Positions 44,877-53,801 of a stretch of DNA of 64,000 bases are shown here, one piece after another (within the stretch, counting starts at the first letter, position 1; every line of letters begins with the position of its first letter). The notes beneath the pieces were generated by a model, which worked only from the letters and a program-made list of their open reading frames with translations, made no database searches and was not told the origin of the DNA. This stretch comes from Acetobacterium malicum subsp. dehalogenans DSM 11527. GTDB lineage: Bacteria; Bacillota; Clostridia; Eubacteriales; Eubacteriaceae. The translations under genes were made by a program, and so were the position numbers. The stretch lies in NCBI RefSeq assembly GCF_000472665.1, contig NZ_AXAC01000013.1, forward strand, positions 1 through 64,000. The letters are read 5' to 3'.

Positions 44877-45923
44877 TCAATGCATATGCCGATGGTGAAC
44901 GTCCGGCAGATGGCAGTGACTGTGAACCGTATTTTTGTGGGTATGTTCATGACAATGCTCACCGGTAACCGGCGGATGATCCGCATGAAGATGGTGTGCA
45001 TCATCGTGGTTATGACTATGATCGTGGGTCTCCTCAAGATGGATGTGATCATGTTCGTGATTTTCCGATAGCGCCAGCCAGGTCCCCAGAACCATGATGG
45101 CCAAGGCTATTAAAAACGAAAAAGTAATCGGTTCCTTAAGTACCAGCCAGGATATCAGCACTCCCATAAAAGGGGCTGCCGCATAATAGGCACTGGTTCG
45201 GGCGGCTCCCAGTCCCCGCTGGGCTTTGACATAGAAAAAAATACTCAGACCATAGGCCACAAAACCTAAGGACATAGCCAGGCTAATATAAAGCAACGAG
45301 CCGGACAGGTCACCCCAGATCATGGCAATCAGCAAAGCCCCTAGTCCCGATCCAAAGCCTTTCAGGATAACCACCTGCACCGGATCTTTAATCGATAGAT
45401 TCCGGGTGCAGTTATTCTCCAAACCCCAGCAAACACAGGACAGCATCACGAAAACCGCCCCCATCGATAAGTTAATCGCCGCAACATTGCTAACCGTCAG
45501 AATGATACTGGCCAGAGAGATCAATATAATGGCCATCCACATCCGTTTGCCAATCGCTTCTTTAAAAAAAATCATGGCAATCACTGCGGTCGCCGCAATT
45601 TCAAAATTTCCTAATAAGGCCGCGGTACTGGAGTTAGTCAGACTGATCCCCAGCAATAGAAAAATCGGCGCCGCGATATCCAGCAAAATCATCATCATAA
45701 TTGAGGGCATTTCTTTTTGGGTAAGTCTTGCTTCTGTAGTCGCAGTCCGTCGGGTTTTATTTAAAACCGTCAGCACCGTCATCCCCAATCCCGCGCCCAG
45801 ATAAAGCAGCGCCGCCAGAAACAAGGGGTGTATTTCGTTTAGCAGCAGCTTGGAAAAAGGTGCATTAATTCCAAATAGCAGGGCTGCCAAGACTGCATAC
45901 ACGACCGCAGCATTTTTCTTCAT
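44877..45923 (-). CDS. EamA/DMT-family transporter with His-rich tail
   Basis: A 348-residue protein with ten membrane helices in two EamA repeats (about 1-290), followed by a hydrophilic tail in which 23 of the last 60 residues are histidine (for example HDHSHNHDD and HHLHADH). Such tails bind Zn2+, Ni2+ or Co2+. It follows znuB by 54 bases on the same strand, so it is probably in the Zur regulon. DMT proteins export metabolites or amino acids; the tail suggests metal transport or metal-dependent gating. Confidence 0.85.
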   Translation of the reverse strand: MKKNAAVVYAVLAALLFGINAPFSKLLLNEIHPLFLAALLYLGAGLGMTVLTVLNKTRRTATTEARLTQKEMPSIMMMILLDIAAPIFLLLGISLTNSSTAALLGNFEIAATAVIAMIFFKEAIGKRMWMAIILISLASIILTVSNVAAINLSMGAVFVMLSCVCWGLENNCTRNLSIKDPVQVVILKGFGSGLGALLIAMIWGDLSGSLLYISLAMSLGFVAYGLSIFFYVKAQRGLGAARTSAYYAAAPFMGVLISWLVLKEPITFSFLIALAIMVLGTWLALSENHEHDHIHLEETHDHSHNHDDAHHLHADHPPVTGEHCHEHTHKNTVHSHCHLPDVHHRHMH

Positions 45924-45977
45924 AAATGATTGAACCTCCGCTTCTGAGTTTTCTGTTGTTATTTTACGACAAGCTAG

Positions 45978-46802
45978 CTAAGCTATCGCTTTCTTAACCA
46001 GTCCGATCGCCGAAAAGATGACAAACATCAATAAATTGATCACCACCACGCTGGCACCGGTGGGAAAAGAGAAAATAAAGGACAGGATAATACCAGCTAC
46101 AAAGCAGCATACCGACAAAATAGCCGAACTGATCACCACCTGTTTAAAGGTTTTAAACAAACGCATTGACGTCAGGGCCGGAAAGATAATCAGACTGGAA
46201 ATCAGCAACGCGCCCATCATCCGCATCCCCACCACAATGGTCAGCGCCGTTAACAGGGCAATCAGGGTATTGTAGCGGCCAGCATTGGTACCGGTTGCCC
46301 GGGTAAAACTTTCGTCGAAGGTAACGGCAAAAATCTTGTTGTAAAACAACACATACAACAGGATAACCACTACCGAAACCCCGACACTGAGCAACACGTC
46401 GCTTTCACTCATCGCCAGAATGCTACCAAACATATAATTACTGGTATCGGCATTCATTCCCGATGTGTAGGAAATGATAATCACCCCGATGGCCAGCGAA
46501 CTGCTGGAAATCAGGGCAATGGCGGCATCGCCTTTAATCCGGCTGTTTTCGCTGATCCGCAACAACACAAAAGCGGCTACCGCCACCACCGGAATGGCCA
46601 CTTCCAGCGGTGACAGGTTTAATGCCATGGCCAGGGCCAGGGCCCCAAAGCCGACATGGGACAAGCCGTCGCCGATCATCGAGTAGCGCTTTAACACCAG
46701 ACTCACCCCCAAAAGGGCCGCACACAGCGACACCAGAACCCCAACGATGAGGGCCCTGACCACAAAGGCGTAAGATAATAGCTCAGTCAGCAATTCAATC
46801 AT
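45978..46802 (-). CDS. znuB: Zinc ABC transporter permease ZnuB
   Basis: A 274-residue permease of the ABC-3 family with about eight membrane helices; typical stretches are MIGDGLSHVGFGALALA and LLISSLIIFPALTS. It overlaps znuC by eight bases. Zn2+ is preferred over Mn2+ because a Zur-type regulator heads the operon. Confidence 0.92.
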   Translation of the reverse strand: MIELLTELLSYAFVVRALIVGVLVSLCAALLGVSLVLKRYSMIGDGLSHVGFGALALAMALNLSPLEVAIPVVAVAAFVLLRISENSRIKGDAAIALISSSSLAIGVIIISYTSGMNADTSNYMFGSILAMSESDVLLSVGVSVVVILLYVLFYNKIFAVTFDESFTRATGTNAGRYNTLIALLTALTIVVGMRMMGALLISSLIIFPALTSMRLFKTFKQVVISSAILSVCCFVAGIILSFIFSFPTGASVVVINLLMFVIFSAIGLVKKAIA

Positions 46803-47502
46803 TTTTACGCGCCCCCATCATCTGCTGACACATTTCCGTTTTTAGGTAGTCTGCGGTTGACCCGAAGAAGGCCGTTGCGGTTTTCATATGAAGAATTTTG
46901 TTGCCGTATTGGATGGCGCTATCCAAATCATGGGAGACCATCAATACGGTGATCCCCTGGCTTTGATTGAGTTCCGCGACCAGTTGGTACAACTCAGCCG
47001 TCATCATTGGATCCAATCCGGCCACTGGCTCATCCAGCAGCAGCAATTTTTCGGTGGCACAAAGGGCCCGGGCTAACAGCACCCGCTGCTGCTGGCCGCC
47101 CGATAAATCACGATAGGATTTTTTTCTGATATCGGTGATATTCAACTGCTCCATCTTAGCCGCGGCCCGTTCCTTTTCCAAGCGCGAGTAGAAGGGCAAC
47201 AGTCCCCGGCGATTGAGGCAGCCGGAGATCACCACCTCGCTAACGCTGGCTGGAAAGTCCCGTTGAATCACCGTCTGTTGCGGTAGATAACCAATTTCAT
47301 TTGGGGCGAGACCGTCAAAGGTAATGCTGCCCTCCTGAGGTTTAATCAGTCCCAATAGACCTTTGACCAGGGTACTTTTCCCCGAACCGTTTTCGCCCAC
47401 CACACACAGATAGTCGCCCTGCTCCAGATCAAAGCTGACGTTGTTTACGGCCCGTTGCCCATCATATCCGATGGTGACCCCTTCACAGGAAATTAATTTC
47501 AT
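46795..47502 (-). CDS. znuC: Zinc ABC transporter ATP-binding protein ZnuC
   Basis: A 235-residue ABC ATPase: Walker A GENGSGKSTL (about 36-45), Q-loop PQQTVIQRD, signature LSGGQQQRVLLARAL, Walker B LLLLDEPVAGLD, and switch His in MVSHDLD. Overlaps znuA by four bases. Confidence 0.94.
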   Translation of the reverse strand: MKLISCEGVTIGYDGQRAVNNVSFDLEQGDYLCVVGENGSGKSTLVKGLLGLIKPQEGSITFDGLAPNEIGYLPQQTVIQRDFPASVSEVVISGCLNRRGLLPFYSRLEKERAAAKMEQLNITDIRKKSYRDLSGGQQQRVLLARALCATEKLLLLDEPVAGLDPMMTAELYQLVAELNQSQGITVLMVSHDLDSAIQYGNKILHMKTATAFFGSTADYLKTEMCQQMMGARKND

Positions 47503-48497
47503 TGGTTGGTCAGCCCCTTTCGCAGATTTTCGGCATTTTGCTGCATAATTGAAACGTAGGTTGCCCCAGCCTCAAAATCGTCTTTTGTGACATTATGAGC
47601 CGAATGAAGTTGCAGCTGCTGGGCTCCGGTTTGTTCACTGATGGCCCTGGCAATATTGTGATTGCTGAGCTCGATATAGTAGACATATTTAATGTTCTGC
47701 TCCTTGATGGTATTCATCAGATAGGCCAAAGTTCCCGCACTGGCCTCGGTATCGGTACTACAACCAGGAAATGCCGCTTGATATTCCAGACCGAATTCAT
47801 CGACAAAATATCGGAACGGAAAGCGATCGCCAAAGACCAGCAACTTATTGGTGGAGGCTGCCACAATCCCGGCGATTTCATCATCCACAGCCTGGATCTG
47901 CGCTGTATAAGCGGCGGCATTTTTGGTATAGGTAGCGGCGTTTTTGGTATCCACTTCGGCCAATGCGGCGGCGATTTCATTGACCATCAAGATGGCATTT
48001 TTAGGTGCTGTCCAGATATGTTCGTCATACTCAATTTCGGCCTCGGCTGGTTTGGCTTCTTTTTGAATCGTTTCTGTGTCCCCTTCCTCTTCTTCAGCCT
48101 CCATCCCTTCTACGATTTCCTCTGCCACCGGCTTAACCGCATCCATCAGACGAATAATTTTCTTATCACTGGTATCCATGGACTCCAGAATCGTGCTGAC
48201 CCAGGCATCGTTTTCGCCGCCAATGTAGATAAACACATCGGCATCCTGAATTTTGATAATATCAGCCGGGGAGGGATCATAGGAATGAACTTCGGCGGCT
48301 GGTTTTACCAGCATCGTCAACTCGGCCTGATCCCCGGCAATGGCTCTGGCAAAATCAAAAACCGGAAAAATAGTCGTAACAATACTAATTTTTCCGGAGC
48401 TATCGGCGTTTTTGGCCGCCGTATTTTTGGTACAACCGGTTACGCCCACTGCCAAAATCAGCAGCGCCACTAAAACAACACCTATCTTTTTCATCAC
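47499..48497 (-). CDS. znuA: Zinc ABC transporter substrate-binding lipoprotein ZnuA
   Basis: A 332-residue cluster A-I metal-binding protein with a lipoprotein signal (LAVGVTGCTKN). Metal ligands: His in AAEVHSYDPSPADI, His in EYDEHIWTAPKNA, and the later FGDRFPFRYFVDEFG region. The flexible loop between them (about 130-162) is rich in Glu rather than in His, which is unusual for a ZnuA. It overlaps the regulator gene by four bases. Confidence 0.92.
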   Translation of the reverse strand: MMKKIGVVLVALLILAVGVTGCTKNTAAKNADSSGKISIVTTIFPVFDFARAIAGDQAELTMLVKPAAEVHSYDPSPADIIKIQDADVFIYIGGENDAWVSTILESMDTSDKKIIRLMDAVKPVAEEIVEGMEAEEEEGDTETIQKEAKPAEAEIEYDEHIWTAPKNAILMVNEIAAALAEVDTKNAATYTKNAAAYTAQIQAVDDEIAGIVAASTNKLLVFGDRFPFRYFVDEFGLEYQAAFPGCSTDTEASAGTLAYLMNTIKEQNIKYVYYIELSNHNIARAISEQTGAQQLQLHSAHNVTKDDFEAGATYVSIMQQNAENLRKGLTNQ

Positions 48498-48931
48498 AAG
48501 GCCTCCTGATTGTTTTTTTCATGAGCTGAACAACTTTTACATAATCCATAAAAAACTGTTTTGAATGTATTGATGTCAAAGGCGTGGTGGTTCAATACAT
48601 GGGTGTAAAGATCCTTCATATAACCACAGTCCAGATGAATCAGGGTTCCGCAATTCTCGCATTTCAGATGAAAATGCTCATGGCAATGGGCTTCTTCGCC
48701 AATATACTGAAAACAGGCACTGGTTACCCCATCGATGATGTACTTTTGCAGCTCACCCTGCTCCACCAGCTTATCAAGATGTCGATAAATGGTGGTTACT
48801 CCCACTGGCGTGCCCTGCTTTTCTAAAAATTCAGCAATCATATTGACGGTAATATGCTGATTTTTTTTGGCTATTAAATATTTCAGGATCGTATCCTGTT
48901 GCTTTGTTTTATAGTAAGACGGTTTTCCCAT
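48494..48931 (-). CDS. zur: Fur-family regulator, probably Zur
   Basis: A 145-residue Fur-type repressor with winged helix (TVNMIAEFLEKQGTPVGVTTIYRHLDKL), HEHFHLKCENCG and two CxxC zinc sites (CENC, CKSC). It heads the znu operon, so zinc is the likely co-repressor and the operon is autoregulated through the two boxes upstream. Confidence 0.9.
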   Translation of the reverse strand: MGKPSYYKTKQQDTILKYLIAKKNQHITVNMIAEFLEKQGTPVGVTTIYRHLDKLVEQGELQKYIIDGVTSACFQYIGEEAHCHEHFHLKCENCGTLIHLDCGYMKDLYTHVLNHHAFDINTFKTVFYGLCKSCSAHEKNNQEAL

Positions 48932-48954
48932 TTTATCCCCCGCTTAAATGAATT

Positions 48955-48969
48955 TGAAAATCATTTTCA
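48955..48969. promoter_or_regulatory. Zur/Fur box 1
   Basis: TGAAAATCATTTTCA, a perfect 7-1-7 inverted repeat, overlaps the -10 region of the zur-znu promoter. Confidence 0.82.
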
Positions 48970-48997
48970 TATTACCTCAAAAATACTGATCTGTCAA
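48969..48997 (-). promoter_or_regulatory. Consensus promoter of the zur-znu operon
   Basis: TTGACA, 17 bases, TAATAT on the minus strand, between and partly overlapping two identical 7-1-7 boxes. Confidence 0.75.
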
Positions 48998-49004
48998 AGT
49001 AATT

Positions 49005-49019
49005 TGAAAATCATTTTCA
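49005..49019. promoter_or_regulatory. Zur/Fur box 2
   Basis: Identical to box 1 (23 bases of identity including flanks), exactly 50 bases away, upstream of the -35. Confidence 0.82.
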
Positions 49020-49148
49020 TATTGCTCTTTTTTTTTATTTATGTTTTTTTCTTGCAAATCGGGATATAATAACCATAGTTTATCGTTTCTTAAAATGTGG
49101 ACCGCAATTTTTTTCAGGTTATTAATTGTCACCTTATGAGAGGCACCC

Positions 49149-51602
49149 ATGAATATCGATCTCGCTACGATAGCCCTGATATTAGTCCTTTCCAGTATTT
49201 TTCAGGCTATTTTTATACTCCTGCTTTCGTCTAAATATCCCGGTGTTGATCACTTTGGAGTCAGCTGCTCCTTTTATGCCCTGGGGTTTCTTTTTGTTAT
49301 GCTTCAAGGTAACAATTTCAATGATCTGTTCACCGTTGTTATCGGTAATGCACTCTTGCTACTGGCGCTGATTTTTCAGTATATGGGCCTGGTTCGTTTT
49401 TTAGAGCTGCCCGAAAACAGATGGTTTCCGCCGATTATTTTCGGATTTTGCCTCTTCGCTCTGATCTATTTTCAGTTTATTTTCGACTCGATTTCGGCAC
49501 GAATTTTCGCGATTAATCTGTCGATTGGTCTGATTTCTCTGTTGAGTGCCCAAACCCTGAATAACCATAAAAACGCCCTGATACCACGACAAATCCAGTT
49601 GCTTTTCTTATTATTCGCCACAACCGGAGTTTTTGCTGTTGTGAGAGCTGTACACGGATTATTTTCGCCACCGCTCGACAATGCCCTGTCGCCATCACTT
49701 TTTCAGATTATTTCTTTTACCGGAGCCTTTATCGCCAATATTATTGTCACCTTTACCTTTATTATAATGGTCAATGAACGGGTCAGTTCGGAGATCCGCT
49801 CAGCCAAAGAACAATTTGAACAAATCTTTAATCTCAGTCCCGATGCCAGCCTGATCACAACCTTACCGGACGGCAAAATTGTGAATTTCAACCTCGGCTT
49901 TCTCAATTTTACCGGCTTCAGCCAGGAAGACGTTCAGAATAAGAGCGTATTGGACCTTAATCTTTATGAAAACCCCGCCGATCGGGAAAAACTTCTCGAG
50001 GAGATCACTGCCAACCAGTCGATTGATGATTTTGAATTGAATTTCAGAAATAAAGATAGGGAAATCCGAATTTGTGCCATGTCTGCCAAAATCATCCAAA
50101 TGAATAACACCCCCCATATCATCAGTATTATCAATGACATTACCGACCGGAAAAACGCCGAGGCCGCCCTGATCAAAAGTGAAGAAAAGTACCGCTTTCT
50201 GACTGAATTCGCCTCTGATGTGATTTGGCTTTTTAATCTTAGCCAGAATAAATTCACCTACATGAGTCCCGCTATTTTTCAGTTGAGAGGCCTTACCCCC
50301 GAGGAAGCTATCGCCGAAAATCTGGAGGTCTCGATGACAGGCGAATCACTTCAACGGGTCCGGGCGGAGCTGAAAAAAAATGTCAACGCCTTTATCGCCA
50401 ACCCTGATGCCCCTAATACCTATCTGATTGAAATACAGCAACCCTGCCAAGATGGACGGCTTATCTGGGTTGAGGTTTCCACCAAATACCGCTATCATGT
50501 CAGCGGTGATATTGAACTGGTTGGCGTCAGCCGTAACATTGACAAAAGAAAACAGGCCGAAGAAGCGGTTCTTTACCTAAGCTACCACGATCAATTAACG
50601 GGGCTTTACAACCGCCGTTTCTACGAAGAAGAACTACTTCGTCTCGATACCCCGCGAAACCTGCCGATTGCTTTGATTATGGCTGATGTTAATGGACTTA
50701 AGCTGATTAATGATGCCTACGGCCACCAAATGGGCGACAAAGTCTTAAAGGAGTTTGCTGAAATTTTGAAAAAAGAGTGCCGTCATGATGAAATCGCTTC
50801 CCGGGTTGGTGGCGATGAGTTTGTGGTTTTGTTCTCGCACACGGATCAGCAAAGTGTCGAGAGTATTGTAAAGCGACTCAATGTTGCCGTTTCCCAGGTT
50901 CAAATTGACCACACTATTTTATCGGTTTCGATGGGTTTTGCCCTCAAAGAAGATCCTCATGACGATCTGAACGATGTTTTTAAACGAGCCGAAGATGCCA
51001 TGTATCAGCATAAATTGATCATCAGCCCCAGCATCAAACGGGCCACCATTGACTTGATTGTCAATTCCATTTACGAACGTAACCACCAGGAGGTCATTCA
51101 TTCCCAAGCGGTCAGCGAATACTGTCAGGCCCTGGCCCGGACTCTCGACTTTGACACTGAAGCCATCAACCAGCTTGGTCTGGCCGGTTTGCGCCATGAT
51201 ATTGGCGAAATTGCCATTGATGAAGCGATTTTAACCAAGTCTGAAAAACTCAGCGAAAGCGAATGGGCAGAGATCAAACGTCATCCCGAAATCGGCTACC
51301 ATATTCTCCGCTCCGTCAATGAACTGGCTGAAATTGCCAAATTTGTCCTTGAACACCATGAGCGCTGGGACGGGCAAGGCTATCCTAAAGGGCTCAAAGC
51401 TGATGAAATATCCCTGCAGGGTCGGATTATTGCCATTGCCGATGCCTATTGTACGATGACCACCGAGCGCCCCTATTGTCGGGCTCTGACCGAAGCCGAA
51501 GCGATTAAAGAAATCAAAAAATGCGCCGGCCTTCAATTTGATGAAAATCTGGCCCGCCTCTTTGTCGAGAAAGTGCTGCAGCAAGAATGGCCACCATCTT
51601 AA
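49149..51602 (+). CDS. Membrane sensor with PAS, GGDEF and HD-GYP domains
   Basis: An 817-residue protein: seven or so membrane helices (about 5-205) forming an integral sensor, two PAS domains (about 218-335 and 340-465), a GGDEF domain with intact RVGGDEF, and HD-GYP (RHDIGEIAIDEA, then HHERWDGQGYPKGL). It can combine diguanylate cyclase and phosphodiesterase activity. GAGGCACCC lies before the ATG. The gene stands alone, divergent to zur, and ends in a strong hairpin. Confidence 0.9.
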   Translation: MNIDLATIALILVLSSIFQAIFILLLSSKYPGVDHFGVSCSFYALGFLFVMLQGNNFNDLFTVVIGNALLLLALIFQYMGLVRFLELPENRWFPPIIFGFCLFALIYFQFIFDSISARIFAINLSIGLISLLSAQTLNNHKNALIPRQIQLLFLLFATTGVFAVVRAVHGLFSPPLDNALSPSLFQIISFTGAFIANIIVTFTFIIMVNERVSSEIRSAKEQFEQIFNLSPDASLITTLPDGKIVNFNLGFLNFTGFSQEDVQNKSVLDLNLYENPADREKLLEEITANQSIDDFELNFRNKDREIRICAMSAKIIQMNNTPHIISIINDITDRKNAEAALIKSEEKYRFLTEFASDVIWLFNLSQNKFTYMSPAIFQLRGLTPEEAIAENLEVSMTGESLQRVRAELKKNVNAFIANPDAPNTYLIEIQQPCQDGRLIWVEVSTKYRYHVSGDIELVGVSRNIDKRKQAEEAVLYLSYHDQLTGLYNRRFYEEELLRLDTPRNLPIALIMADVNGLKLINDAYGHQMGDKVLKEFAEILKKECRHDEIASRVGGDEFVVLFSHTDQQSVESIVKRLNVAVSQVQIDHTILSVSMGFALKEDPHDDLNDVFKRAEDAMYQHKLIISPSIKRATIDLIVNSIYERNHQEVIHSQAVSEYCQALARTLDFDTEAINQLGLAGLRHDIGEIAIDEAILTKSEKLSESEWAEIKRHPEIGYHILRSVNELAEIAKFVLEHHERWDGQGYPKGLKADEISLQGRIIAIADAYCTMTTERPYCRALTEAEAIKEIKKCAGLQFDENLARLFVEKVLQQEWPPS

Positions 51603-51657
51603 AAGCCAATTGATTACCCAATGGTTAAAACACCTGGTTAGGAATCAATTGGCTTTT
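51601..51657. terminator. Terminator between GGDEF gene and thiD
   Basis: AAAAGCCAATTGATT and AATCAATTGGCTTTT form a perfect 15-base stem with an inner ACC/GGT pair in the loop. It serves both convergent transcripts. Confidence 0.85.
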
Positions 51658-51712
51658 CTGATCTGACTGACGACTTGGCTTGCGCCTCGCCTTTTCTTAC
51701 TTTCGGTTTTGC

Positions 51713-52516
51713 TTATCTCCGGGTCACCTGAAAACCATGATCCAGGGGCCCGCTGCCATGGCCCAGATCCAAATTGGCGGCCAATGCTCCGGACACGTAA
51801 TCCTTGGCCTTTTTCACCGCCGCTTTCATTTCAGCACCGGCGGCCAGATTGCAGGCAATCGCCGCGGACAGGGTACAGCCGGTGCCATGGGTGTTGGGAT
51901 TATCAATTTTCACACCGGGAAACCAGACTTCTTCGCTGCCTGTGTGATTTTGAATCAGCAGAAAATCATCGGCACTTTCAAACAGATGGCCGCCCTTGAT
52001 CAGAATACTGCCAGCATAGGTTGCCGCGATTTTTTTAGCGGCTCTGACCATATCCAACCGGGAATGAATGCCAAATCCACACAGACATTCAGCCTCCGGA
52101 ATATTGGGGGTAATCAGGTCGGCCAGGGGCATCAACTCTGTTTTTAAACTTTCGATGCTATCATCACTCAACAGTCGGCCGCCGCTGGTGGCTACCATCA
52201 CTGGATCCAGGACAATGTTGCTGGCCTGGTGCTGTTTTAGTTGATTGGCAATACTTGCAATAATCGCAGCGTTGTAAACCATGCCGATTTTAACGGCGTC
52301 GGGAAAAATATCGGTAAAGACGCAATCCAGCTGATTTTTCACAAAGTCAGGCATAACTTCAGAAATTCCGTAAACTCCAGTGGTATTTTGCGCCGTTAAC
52401 ACAGTGATCACCGTCATTGCATAACTGCCATGGGCCATAATCGTTTTTATATCGGCCTGGATACCGGCTCCGCCGCTGCAATCCGACCCGGCTATTGATA
52501 AGACCTTTTTCATCAT
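51713..52516 (-). CDS. thiD: Hydroxymethylpyrimidine/phosphomethylpyrimidine kinase
   Basis: A 267-residue ribokinase-fold enzyme that phosphorylates HMP twice for thiamine synthesis. Motifs: AGSDCSGGAGIQADIKT at the N-terminus and NTHGTGCTLSAAIA near the C-terminus. Overlaps the HAD gene by four bases; last gene of the operon. Confidence 0.94.
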   Translation of the reverse strand: MMKKVLSIAGSDCSGGAGIQADIKTIMAHGSYAMTVITVLTAQNTTGVYGISEVMPDFVKNQLDCVFTDIFPDAVKIGMVYNAAIIASIANQLKQHQASNIVLDPVMVATSGGRLLSDDSIESLKTELMPLADLITPNIPEAECLCGFGIHSRLDMVRAAKKIAATYAGSILIKGGHLFESADDFLLIQNHTGSEEVWFPGVKIDNPNTHGTGCTLSAAIACNLAAGAEMKAAVKKAKDYVSGALAANLDLGHGSGPLDHGFQVTRR

Positions 52517-53166
52517 AACAACTCCTTAAAGCTCATAATCGCACAGTCTGAACTATTCTTGATCGCTTCCCAATCATTCTTAGAGGCTTCATCAAAGACG
52601 CCGACAATATGACAGCCCGTTTCTCTGGCCGCCTTGATGCAATACAGGGAATCTTCAAAAATGGTAATCCGCTGGGCCGGCAGTTCCAGCTGTGCCACCG
52701 CCTGATGATAAATCTCCGGCTGACTTTTAGGCAGACCGGTCATCCCGGAAGTCAGAATAAAGTCAAAATGATCCAACAGGCCAAAGCGGCGCAAGACCAA
52801 TTCGGTCAGGGTCTTGTGGGTGGCGGTTAAAATACCCATTCTGATGCCCTGGTTTAAATAGTGATCCAGTGTCTCTTTAACATAGGGTTTTAGGACAATA
52901 TGTCTGGCATAATTTTCCCGGATCATGCCGTTAATTTCATCACCGACCTGTGCTTCCGTCATGGCGACCCCGTAAAACTCGATAAAATAGCGGGCCGATT
53001 CAGCAAAACTCATGGTTTTAATAGTCTCATTAAGATCATTCGGGGGAACAATCCCGTGTTTTTTTAAAAAATCACTGCCGATATTTTCCCAGGCCGGCAT
53101 CGAATCAATCAGGGTGCCGTCGAGATCAAAGATCATCCCTTCCACATTCGTAATTGCCTGGTTCAT
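52513..53166 (-). CDS. HAD-family phosphatase within the thiamine operon
   Basis: A 217-residue HAD hydrolase of the beta-phosphoglucomutase subfamily: nucleophile DLDGTLIDSMPAW (about 14-26), helical cap, GILTATHKT and EDSLYCIKAA. It overlaps thiE and thiD by four bases each, so it belongs to the thiamine unit. A thiamine phosphate phosphatase or a repair enzyme for phosphorylated intermediates is plausible but unproven. Confidence 0.82.
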   Translation of the reverse strand: MNQAITNVEGMIFDLDGTLIDSMPAWENIGSDFLKKHGIVPPNDLNETIKTMSFAESARYFIEFYGVAMTEAQVGDEINGMIRENYARHIVLKPYVKETLDHYLNQGIRMGILTATHKTLTELVLRRFGLLDHFDFILTSGMTGLPKSQPEIYHQAVAQLELPAQRITIFEDSLYCIKAARETGCHIVGVFDEASKNDWEAIKNSSDCAIMSFKELL

Positions 53167-53801
53167 GATCGTGTCATCGCCTCGGATAAAGATCTCAGTT
53201 CCTGGGTCGCACTGATGATATCCGCTTTCGCAAAGATGGCCGATACCAGGGCCACCCCATCCACCCCGGTTCCTGTTAAGGTGTGAATATTCGTTTCATT
53301 AAGCCCGCCGATGGCCACCACCGGAATTGAGACCGCCTGACAGATGGCCGCAATCGTTTCAAACGCCACTACCTCGGCATCCATTTTGGTGGCGGTGGCA
53401 TAGATGGCCCCCACCCCGATATAGTCGGCGCCGTCGGCTTCAGCTTTTAAGGCCAGTTCCACCGTATCCGCCGAAACGCCGATAATTTTATCGCCAATCC
53501 GCTTTCGCAATTCCCCCGCATCGATATCGTCCTGACCGACATGAACCCCATCGGCGTCCACCGCCAGGGCCACTTCGACGTCATCATTAATGACAAAGGG
53601 GATTTTGTAGGCATCGGTTAATTTTTTGATCGCCTGGGCTTCCTTGACAAAGTCATCAAAATCAAACTCCTTTTCCCGCAGCTGGATAAAGGTCGCGCCC
53701 CCTTTTAAGGTGTCTTCAACCTGATCGGCCAGGCTCCGGTCGCCCAGCCAGGTTCGATCAGTCACCGCATAGAGCAGCATCGTATTTTTATCGAGTTTCA
53801 A
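53163..53801 (-). CDS. thiE: Thiamine phosphate synthase
   Basis: A 212-residue TIM barrel joining HMP pyrophosphate with thiazole phosphate. Motifs: QLREKEFDFDDF, DGVHVGQDDID, and GVGAIYATATKMDAE. Overlaps thiM by 14 bases. Confidence 0.94.
   Translation of the reverse strand: MKLDKNTMLLYAVTDRTWLGDRSLADQVEDTLKGGATFIQLREKEFDFDDFVKEAQAIKKLTDAYKIPFVINDDVEVALAVDADGVHVGQDDIDAGELRKRIGDKIIGVSADTVELALKAEADGADYIGVGAIYATATKMDAEVVAFETIAAICQAVSIPVVAIGGLNETNIHTLTGTGVDGVALVSAIFAKADIISATQELRSLSEAMTRS

Noticed and set aside
47595-48473. Long open frame (292 codons) antisense to znuA
   Set aside because: Composition is that of a shadow frame; znuA on the other strand has full family motifs and overlapping neighbours.
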